Notes under the pieces: generated by a model
What the model saw: the letters and a program-made list of their open reading frames with translations, nothing else
Databases searched by the model: none
What the model was told of the DNA's origin: nothing
Assembly: GCA_023430145.1 (NCBI GenBank)
Contig: JAEZCD010000145.1
Coordinates: forward strand, 1-5,431
Reading direction: 5' to 3'
DNA length: 5,431 bases
DNA from: Pseudomonadota bacterium
GTDB lineage: Bacteria; Pseudomonadota; Alphaproteobacteria; Rhizobiales; Methylopilaceae
In this document: positions 1 through 5,431 of the stretch, piece after piece
Position numbering within the stretch: the stretch's first letter is position 1
Layout: the number at the start of each line of letters is the position of its first letter
Translations under genes and position numbers: made by a program

Positions 1-3000
1 GGCGCCGCCTCCGCGGCGACGTCGGCGCGGACCGCCGCCTGGTGCAACGCCCGCAGCGACGGCACCGCCGCGGCCGGCGCGTCGACCGGCGGTGCGAGCT
101 GCTCGTAGCCGTAATGGTAGCCCAGCCGCTCGAACGAGGCGCGACGTGCCAGCACGGCCGAGCGGAAGCGGCAATCCTCCATCGTCAGGACGAGGCTGCC
201 GTCCTCGGCGAGCAGATCGAACGAGGCGCGGATGGTACGCGGGGAGACGCGCTTGATGTCGATGCGCGCGGTCGTCACCGGCACACCGGGCCGGTGCAGG
301 CGCACCTCGCCAAAGCGCATCGGCAGATAGGCTACGTCGGCCCGCGCGCCGCCGCGGCCGAACAGGATGAAGAGGCCGTGGAAGGCGGCATCGAGCGCCG
401 CCGGGCCGATGCCGAAGCCGGCGAGCGCAAGGCTCTCGGCAGTCTCGCCCTCGATGTCGACGCGGATCGTCGAATCGCCGAGGCGCTCGACGCGGCGCGC
501 GGCGCGGAAGGCCGGGCCGTAGTCGAGTCCGTGCCGGAAGGCGAGCGCGTAGAGGTCGTCCGCCGGCACGGTCTCGCTCGCCTCGCCGACGAACGGCTTC
601 GGCAGCGGCTCGGCGCGGGTCGGGATGGCGGCGACGCGGCCATAGGCGTGCAGCGTCCACTGCTCCTCGCGAAGCCGCGGACGGCTGAGGATCTCGAGCG
701 TCCGGCTCTCGGCCGAGATGCGCACCTTGACCTCGCGCAGCACCTCCTGGTCGAGCACCAGCGCGCGCGGGATCTCGAAGTCCTGCAGCTCCACCGTCTC
801 GGTGCCGAGCCAGCGGCGGCCGGCGGCCAGCGCCATCTCGATCATCGCCGCCGCCGGCAACACGACGCGGCCGCCGACCTTGTGGTCGGCGAGGAACGGC
901 ACGAGGTGGGTGTCGAGATGGCCGTTCCACTCTGCGCTGTCGGCGCGGTTGCGGGCGCCGAGCAGCACGTGCCCTTCGTCCTGGAACAGCTGGAACGACT
1001 CGCTGCTGGTCGGGAAGACGAAATCGCGGTTCTGCCACGGGTAGCTCGGCAGCCGCTCCGGCGCGCCGCGGGCGGTGCCGAACACGCGGGCCCGATCGAC
1101 GGCGCCGCCTTTGGCGAGCACGCGGGCCAGCGCCCGCCGCGCCGGATCGACACCCTGCGGCAGGTTGTGGTCGTCGCAGGAGATGACGGCACCCGAGACC
1201 TCGGCGGCGGCAAGCGCGTCGCCGGCATAGGTCTGGAGTACCGGGCGCGGGCCGATCTCGAGGAACACGCGGGCGCCCTCGGCGATGGCGGTGGCCGCGG
1301 CATCGGCGAAGTGCACCGGCTCGCGGACGTTCCGCCACCAGTAGTCGGCGTCGAGGCCGCGGCCGGCGGCGAGCCGCCCGGTGACGCTCGACACGAAGGG
1401 CAGGATCGTCTCGGCCGGCGTGAGGTCGGAAAGGTCGGCGAGCAGCGGGCCGCGCACGCCCTCGATCAGGGCGGTGTGGAACGGATAGTCGAGGTCGAGC
1501 ACCCGCATCGGCACGCGGCGGGTGCGGGCGAGCTTGGCGAGCGCCTTGATCTCGGGCTCCGGGCCGGAGACGGTGAGCGAGCGGCCGCTGTTGACGGCGG
1601 CGATCTCCACTCCGGCGAAACCGCCCTCGGCGATCAGCGCCTTCGCCTCCTCGAGCGGCAGCAGCACGGCCGCCATGGTGCCGGCCTTCCAGGCGATCTC
1701 CTGGTGGTGGCTGCGCTTGTGAATGACGTTGACCGCGTCCTCGATCGTCAGCGCGCCCGACGCCGCCGCCGCCGCCACCTCGCCGACGCTGTGGCCGAGC
1801 ACCATGGAGGGAACGACGCCGGCTTCCTCGAGCGCGGCGGTGGTCGCCATCTGCGTCGCGAACAGCAGCGGCTGCGCGTATTCGGCACGCTTCAGCTTCT
1901 CGGGAAGGTCGTCCGAGCCCAGCGCATCGCTCACCGACCAGCCGGCGAGCCGGCCGAACATCGCGTCGACCTCGGCGAGCCGCTCGCGATAGGCCGGGCT
2001 GATCTGCCGGAACGCCCGCCCCATGCCGGCCCACTGCGAACCGTTGCCCGAATACATGAAGGCGACGGGCACGTCCCGGCCGACGGCGGAGTCGAGGACG
2101 ACGCCCTCGGTCTCCTCGCCGGAGGCGACGGCAGCGAGCCGCGCCGCCCAGGAGTTCGGATCGTTGCCCTCGACGACGAGCCGGTGGCTGAGCAGATCGC
2201 GGGAGCGGGCGACACTGGCCGCGACCGTCGCCGCCTCCTGCTCGTCCTTTTCGGCGAGCAGATCGCGGTAGCGGCCGGCGAGCGCGATCAGCGCCTCGCG
2301 GCTACGGGCCGAGATCGCCAGGACCGGCCGTTCCCCGTTCAGCGTCGTGGCGAGCGGCACGACGACGTCGCCGGGCTCCGGATCGGCCACCACGGCATGC
2401 GCATTGGTGCCGCCGAAGCCGAAGGAGTTGACGCCGGCGGCGCGGGGCACCCCGCCATTGGCGAGGACGACCGCCTCGCGCGCGACCTCGAGGTTGAGCT
2501 GGTCGAACGGGATGTCCGGGTTCAGCTCGCGAATGTGCAGCGTCGCCGGCAACAGATCGTGCTCGAGCGCCAGCATCGCCTTCAGCGTGCCGACGAGGCC
2601 GGCCGCCGGCTCGAGATGGCCGACATTGCTTTTCGCCGAGCCGATCGGAAGCGGCTCGGAGCGGCCGGCGGCGAGCACGCTGCCGACCGCGCGCGCCTCG
2701 GCCGGATCGCCGACGCGGGTGCCGGTGCCGTGCGCCTCGACGAAGGCGAGCTGCTCCGGCGCGATGCCGGCCTCGCCATAGATGCGCTTCAACAGGTCGG
2801 CCTGCGCCTCCGAGGAGGGCAGCGACATGCCGATGGTGCGGCCGTCGGAGTTGACCCCGGTGCCGAGCAGGCGCGCATGCACCCGGTTGCCGGAGGCGCG
2901 CGCGGCGTCGGCGCGGCGAATGATCACGGCGACGCCGCCCTCGGCGCGGACATAGCCGTCGGCGGAGGCGTCGAAGGCCTTGCAGAGGCCGGTCGGCGAC

Positions 3001-3656
3001 AGCATCGAGGCCTGGGCGAAGCCGATGAAAGGTCCCGGGCTCGTCAGCACGTTGACGCCGACGACGACCGCCGTGTCGATGCGCCCGGCATCGATCGCCG
3101 CCGTCGCCTCGTTGAGGGCGACCAGGGACGAGGAGCAGGCGGTGTCGACGGTGAAGCTCGGGCCGCGCAGGTCGAACGCGTAGGAGATGCGGTTGGAGAC
3201 GATCGACAGCGTGTTGCCGAGCATGAAGTACGGATCGACGCTCGCCGAATCGTAGGTGGCACGCTGGCTGTAGTCGAAGCTCGAGGCGCCGACGAAGACG
3301 CCGGTCTCGGTGCCGGCGAAGCTCGAGACCGGGATCCCGGCATCCTCGAGCGCCTCCCAGACCAGCATCAGCGCCAGCCGCTGCTGCGGATCCATCTGTT
3401 CGGCCTCGCGCGGCGAGATCGAGAACACCCCGGGATCGAAGCCGAAGATGTCGTCGACGACGCCGGCGGCGAAGGTATAGGCCTTGCCGGGCTCACCCTT
3501 GCGGGGATGCAGATAGCGCCTTTGCGACCAGCGCGAGCCGTCGATCGAGGTGACGGCGCAGCGGCCCTCGGAGAGCAGTTTCCAGAACGAGTCCACATCC
3601 GGGGCGCCGGGCAGGCGGCAGGATCGTCCGATGATGGCGATTGGCACGCGCGTCAT
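1..3656 (-). CDS. Type I polyketide synthase, N-terminal part (KS-AT-DH), 3' end cut off by the window edge
   Basis: A cytoplasmic multidomain enzyme that condenses acyl units and processes the beta-carbon. The minus frame is open for 1218 codons from ATG 3656 to the left edge. KS, about residues 6-425: Cys174 in TACSSS, His309 in EAHGTGT, His347 in SNVGH, ending near FGFGGTNAHA (414-421). AT, about 535-845: GNGSQW at 537, nucleophile Ser623 in GHSVGE, Arg648 25 residues later as in FabD, His727 in YPFH; the Phe of that motif favours malonyl-CoA. DH, about 896-1170: His925 in HxxxGxxxxP, YGPAF at 1046, Asp1089 in LDAAFH. All are intact. The start is firm: TAG lies in frame at 3669-3671 and the KS begins within six residues. 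No good Shine-Dalgarno sits at normal spacing; AGGTGGG is 16 bases away. No N-terminal docking or loading domain is present, suggesting a stand-alone, possibly iterative synthase. ER, KR and ACP would be expected beyond the edge; product unknown. Confidence 0.96.
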   Translation of the reverse strand, partial: MTRVPIAIIGRSCRLPGAPDVDSFWKLLSEGRCAVTSIDGSRWSQRRYLHPRKGEPGKAYTFAAGVVDDIFGFDPGVFSISPREAEQMDPQQRLALMLVWEALEDAGIPVSSFAGTETGVFVGASSFDYSQRATYDSASVDPYFMLGNTLSIVSNRISYAFDLRGPSFTVDTACSSSLVALNEATAAIDAGRIDTAVVVGVNVLTSPGPFIGFAQASMLSPTGLCKAFDASADGYVRAEGGVAVIIRRADAARASGNRVHARLLGTGVNSDGRTIGMSLPSSEAQADLLKRIYGEAGIAPEQLAFVEAHGTGTRVGDPAEARAVGSVLAAGRSEPLPIGSAKSNVGHLEPAAGLVGTLKAMLALEHDLLPATLHIRELNPDIPFDQLNLEVAREAVVLANGGVPRAAGVNSFGFGGTNAHAVVADPEPGDVVVPLATTLNGERPVLAISARSREALIALAGRYRDLLAEKDEQEAATVAASVARSRDLLSHRLVVEGNDPNSWAARLAAVASGEETEGVVLDSAVGRDVPVAFMYSGNGSQWAGMGRAFRQISPAYRERLAEVDAMFGRLAGWSVSDALGSDDLPEKLKRAEYAQPLLFATQMATTAALEEAGVVPSMVLGHSVGEVAAAAASGALTIEDAVNVIHKRSHHQEIAWKAGTMAAVLLPLEEAKALIAEGGFAGVEIAAVNSGRSLTVSGPEPEIKALAKLARTRRVPMRVLDLDYPFHTALIEGVRGPLLADLSDLTPAETILPFVSSVTGRLAAGRGLDADYWWRNVREPVHFADAAATAIAEGARVFLEIGPRPVLQTYAGDALAAAEVSGAVISCDDHNLPQGVDPARRALARVLAKGGAVDRARVFGTARGAPERLPSYPWQNRDFVFPTSSESFQLFQDEGHVLLGARNRADSAEWNGHLDTHLVPFLADHKVGGRVVLPAAAMIEMALAAGRRWLGTETVELQDFEIPRALVLDQEVLREVKVRISAESRTLEILSRPRLREEQWTLHAYGRVAAIPTRAEPLPKPFVGEASETVPADDLYALAFRHGLDYGPAFRAARRVERLGDSTIRVDIEGETAESLALAGFGIGPAALDAAFHGLFILFGRGGARADVAYLPMRFGEVRLHRPGVPVTTARIDIKRVSPRTIRASFDLLAEDGSLVLTMEDCRFRSAVLARRASFERLGYHYGYEQLAPPVDAPAAAVPSLRALHQAAVRADVAAEAA

Positions 3657-4022
3657 GGGTGAAAGCGACTATCCCACCTGCCGAGTCGCGCAACAGCGCG
3701 GCACCGAGCCTGATTCATTACCCCGAAGCCCGTGCCCGAACCAGCCCGACGGAGGGCCACGCCCGGATCGGCGGCTCTGCCGAGCTCGCCCGACGGATAC
3801 GGCACGAGACAAAGCGCGGCGCGGCGCGGCTCGGATGCGCAGTCTTGCACCCCGCCGTCGGGCGCCGGCAGGGCGGCCGCGATAGGGAAAGCACAGGCGG
3901 AGAGCCCCTTCCCGGCGGCCCCCCTCCATGCGCCGGTCTATCCCGGGTTTCGCCGGAGCTGTCAAGGTCGAGGCACCGCAGCGGCTGCCCGCGGTCCCTT
4001 CGGATTTCCTAAAATACTGCAT

Positions 4023-4049
4023 TTGCTTCAATAAGTTATCCGGTATACC
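4023..4049 (+). promoter_or_regulatory. Candidate promoter for the binding-protein gene, overlapping the opposing one
   Basis: On the plus strand TTGCTT (4023-4028) and TATACC (4044-4049) resemble -35 and -10 boxes, but the spacer is only 15 bp, so the match is weak. It would leave a leader of about 310 bases before ATG 4366. A promoter nearer the gene cannot be excluded, though the GC-rich sequence from 4071 to 4353 shows no better pair. Confidence 0.15.
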
Positions 4050-4065
4050 AAACCTCACGCGTCAA
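4035..4065 (-). promoter_or_regulatory. Candidate promoter for the synthase gene
   Basis: Read on the minus strand, TTGACG (4065-4060) matches five of six bases of the sigma-70 -35 box. GATAAC (4040-4035) matches four of six bases of the -10 box. The spacer is 19 bp, longer than the ideal 17. The pair lies in the only AT-rich part of the spacer and points at the synthase, giving a leader of roughly 370 bases. The palindrome GGTATACC falls inside the spacer, which would suit a repressor operator. This is motif matching by eye only, and alphaproteobacterial promoters often deviate from the consensus. Confidence 0.25.
4042..4049. promoter_or_regulatory. Palindrome GGTATACC, possible operator
   Basis: A perfect 8-bp palindrome in the AT-rich island between the divergent genes. 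Symmetry stops at the next base on each side (C on the left, A on the right). GntR-family regulators of the FadR type often bind sites with a GTATAC-like core and symmetric flanks; here only the right flank (ACCAA) fits such a longer site. It overlaps both candidate promoters. The regulator is not encoded in the window, and an 8-bp palindrome can occur by chance. Confidence 0.2.
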
Positions 4066-4110
4066 ATGATCCGACCGGCGATCGGCAGACCGGCTGCGGC
4101 CGCATAGGTC

Positions 4111-4194
4111 TCAGCCCGTGCGGATTCGTGGGCCTTCCGCCATCGCATACCCGTTGAAGGTGATCTGGAACGCCTCGGCGACCGCGAAGGCCAT
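4111..4194 (-). other. Codon-like short stretch, possible gene remnant
   Basis: From an ATG at 4194 to a TGA at 4111-4113 the minus strand encodes 27 residues, beginning MAFAVAEAFQITFNGYAMAE. Almost all codons in its first two-thirds end in G or C, and residue use is balanced rather than the Arg/Gly/Pro mix of shadow frames. The frame stays open upstream to 4329, but that part looks like a shadow. Just downstream a second minus frame (about 4111 to the TGA at 4062-4064, ending AGLPIAGRII) also looks codon-like, so a frameshifted C-terminal remnant of a lost gene is conceivable. No Shine-Dalgarno is evident and no family is recognised. The plus strand over the same bases is also open, so chance is a real alternative. 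Confidence 0.2.
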
Positions 4195-4353
4195 CGCCGC
4201 GGCGCGACCCGGCTGCGCGGCATCCCCAGGCGCCACGTGCCGACGGATCCGGCGTTCTGCGGCGAGCGATGGGCGGCCTCGGCCCCTCTCGTCCGAATTT
4301 CCGGTTGCCACGGCGGTCGGTGCGCACAATCATCCCCGCCGACACCGACAACC

Positions 4354-4357
4354 GGAG
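4354..4357 (+). promoter_or_regulatory. Ribosome binding site of the TAXI binding-protein gene
   Basis: GGAG lies eight bases before the ATG at 4366. It decides the start: the same frame is open further upstream to a GTG at 4237, but only the ATG at 4366 has this site and is followed at once by a signal peptide. Confidence 0.8.
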
Positions 4358-4365
4358 TTTCGTCC

Positions 4366-5376
4366 ATGCGCCTCGATCGACGCCTCGCCACGCTCGCCCT
4401 CGTCGCCGGTGGCATCGCATTCGCGGCCGGAGCGGTCGCCCAGCAGATCCAGTTCTTCCGCATCGGCACGGGCGGCACCGCCGGCACCTATTTCCCGATC
4501 GGCGGCCTTTTGGCCAACGCGATCTCCAATCCGCCCGGCAGCCGCGCCTGCGCCGAAGGCGGCAGCTGCGGCGTCCCGGGGCTCGTCGCCACCGCGGTCG
4601 CCTCGAACGGCTCGGTCGCCAATATCAACGCCATCGCGGGCGGCTCGATGGAATCCGGCTTCACGCAGTCGGACGTCGCCTATTGGGCTTATACCGGCAC
4701 CGGCGTCTTCGAGGGCAAGCCGAAGATCGAGGTGCTGCGCTCGATCGCCAACCTCTATCCGGAGACGATCCACCTCGTCGCCCGCAAGGACGCCGGCATC
4801 AACAGCGTCGCCGACCTGAAGGGCAAGCGCGTCTCGCTCGACGAGCCGGGCTCGGGCACCCTCGTCGACGCACGCATCATCCTCGGAGCGTACGGGCTCA
4901 CCGAGAAGGACGTGAAGGCCGAGTACCTGAAGCCGAACCAGGCCGGCGAGAAGCTGAAGGACGGCGCCATGGACGCCTTCTTCTTCGTCGGCGGCTTCCC
5001 GGCCGGCGCCATCTCCGAGCTCGCCAGCTCCGGTGCCGGCATCACGCTCGTGCCGATCGTCGGCCCGGAGGCCGAGAAGATCCTCGCCGACTACAAGTTC
5101 TTCGCCTCCGACACAGTGCCCGCGAACACCTATGCCGGCGTCGGCGAGACCAAGACCATCTCCGTCAACGCTCAGTGGGTGACCTCGGCCAAGCAGCCGG
5201 ACGAGCTGATCTACGAGATCACCAAGGCGGTCTGGAACGCCAACACGCGCAAGCTCCTAGATTCCGGCCACGCCAAGGGCAAGGCCATCCAGACCTCGAA
5301 CGCGCTCGCCGGCCTCGGCGTGCCGCTGCACCCGGGCGCCGAGCGCTTCTACAAGGAGGCGGGGCTGCTGAAGTAG
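4366..5376 (+). CDS. TAXI family TRAP transporter solute-binding protein
   Basis: A periplasmic receptor (336 residues, about the usual family length) that binds a small ligand and delivers it to a fused-type TRAP membrane subunit for ion-gradient-driven uptake. Residues 1-25 form a classical signal peptide: Arg-rich start, hydrophobic core and likely cleavage after AVA, giving a mature start QQIQFF. Family signatures follow in order: IGTGGTAGTYFPIGG (33-47), GFTQSDVAYWAY (98-109), a DEPGSGT segment near 160 that usually lines the ligand pocket, DAFFFVGGFP near the middle, and a C-terminal PLHPGAERFYKEAG. Its only two cysteines, Cys62 and Cys68, sit in one loop (CAEGGSC) and could form a disulfide in the periplasm. 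The reading frame is intact and GC3-rich like its neighbour. No permease gene is seen in the 55 bases that follow. The ligand cannot be told: characterised TAXI proteins bind glutamate, 2-oxoglutarate or related organic acids. The family call is firm; substrate is open. Confidence 0.96.
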   Translation: MRLDRRLATLALVAGGIAFAAGAVAQQIQFFRIGTGGTAGTYFPIGGLLANAISNPPGSRACAEGGSCGVPGLVATAVASNGSVANINAIAGGSMESGFTQSDVAYWAYTGTGVFEGKPKIEVLRSIANLYPETIHLVARKDAGINSVADLKGKRVSLDEPGSGTLVDARIILGAYGLTEKDVKAEYLKPNQAGEKLKDGAMDAFFFVGGFPAGAISELASSGAGITLVPIVGPEAEKILADYKFFASDTVPANTYAGVGETKTISVNAQWVTSAKQPDELIYEITKAVWNANTRKLLDSGHAKGKAIQTSNALAGLGVPLHPGAERFYKEAGLLK

Positions 5377-5431
5377 GCCTCTTTGGCACCGGCGAGTGGC
5401 CGTGGGACAGCGTCATTCCGGGGCGGCGCGC
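5377..5431. other. Downstream flank with no recognisable feature
   Basis: The 55 bases after the TAG stop contain no ribosome binding site plus start, no T-tailed hairpin and no motif. Whether a TRAP permease gene follows cannot be seen. Confidence 0.6.

Larger units (their letters stand above)
3657..4365. other. Divergent intergenic region without a convincing gene
   Basis: This 709-bp spacer separates the starts of the synthase (leftward) and the binding-protein gene (rightward), so it should carry the promoters of both. From 3657 to about 4005 it is very GC-rich. Its open frames give Arg/Gly/Pro/Ala-rich translations of the shadow type, and I see no protein motif, tRNA-like structure or T-tailed hairpin there. 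Three tandem GCGGC units at 3816-3830 look like chance low complexity. At about 4008-4070 composition turns AT-richer, the best promoter candidate. From 4071 to 4353 GC content rises again; one short minus-strand stretch there looks codon-like and is listed separately. Confidence 0.75.

Noticed and set aside
42..3662. A 1206-codon open frame on the plus strand across the whole synthase region
   Set aside because: Its translation is dominated by Arg, Gly, Ala, His, Asp and Glu without any domain motif. The opposite strand carries KS, AT and DH signatures with all catalytic residues, so this is an antisense shadow of a GC-rich gene with few stop codons.
3816..3830. Three tandem GCGGC units
   Set aside because: Too short to call a meaningful repeat in DNA of this composition.
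3842..3960. Possible transcription terminator in the GC-rich spacer
   Set aside because: Several GC-rich short inverted matches exist but none is followed by a T tract, and no gene ends nearby.
3669..4058. Minus-strand open frame of 129 codons ending at a TAG just ahead of, and in frame with, the synthase start
   Set aside because: The product is Arg/Gly-rich without motifs and its first codons lie in the AT-rich promoter island. There is no reason to propose read-through of the TAG.
4237..4365. N-terminal extension of the binding protein to a GTG at 4237
   Set aside because: The extra 43 residues would bury the signal peptide inside the protein, and the ATG at 4366 has a well-spaced GGAG.
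4330..4773. Minus-strand 147-codon frame antisense to the binding-protein gene
   Set aside because: Asp/Arg/Ala/Gly-rich shadow of the TAXI coding sequence with no recognisable motif.
4118..4819. Plus-strand 233-codon frame overlapping the start of the binding-protein gene
   Set aside because: It is out of frame with the clear TAXI protein for over half its length and is Arg/Ser/Pro/Ala-rich, as expected of a shadow.

Overview
The window looks like chromosomal DNA from a high-GC proteobacterium, most likely an alphaproteobacterium. The evidence is a strongly GC-rich third codon position, a periplasmic binding protein of a class common in that group, and a polyketide synthase whose ketosynthase resembles proteobacterial single-module enzymes. 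Genus or species cannot be fixed from the sequence alone.

Layout. There are two convincing genes, transcribed divergently from a spacer of about 710 bp. On the minus strand, from 3656 to the left edge, lies the 5' two-thirds or so of a large modular type I polyketide synthase or fatty-acid-synthase-like gene. It has 1218 complete codons without an internal stop and is cut off by the window edge. Its domains run ketosynthase (KS), acyltransferase (AT), dehydratase (DH), and every catalytic residue I could locate is present. On the plus strand, 4366-5376 encodes a complete 336-residue TAXI-type TRAP-transporter substrate-binding protein with a signal peptide and a good ribosome binding site. 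The last 55 bases after it hold no recognisable feature.

Spacer (3657-4365). Most of it is GC-rich and lacks a convincing gene. A short AT-richer island (about 4008-4070) is the natural place for divergent promoters. It holds a perfect 8-bp palindrome, GGTATACC, overlapping weak promoter-like hexamers on both strands. Between this island and the binding-protein gene, a short minus-strand stretch (4111-4194) has codon-like composition and may be a remnant of a lost gene; this is weak.

How the genes relate. The synthase would build an acyl or polyketide chain in the cytoplasm from malonyl-type units. The binding protein would capture a small, probably acidic, ligand in the periplasm for a TRAP permease that is not in view. 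Nothing in the sequence shows that they share a pathway; a shared divergent control region is the only link. I see no rRNA, tRNA, CRISPR array, insertion sequence or phage gene. No strong case for an undescribed system can be made from this window; the most promising lead is the type and product of the truncated synthase, which depends on sequence beyond the left edge.
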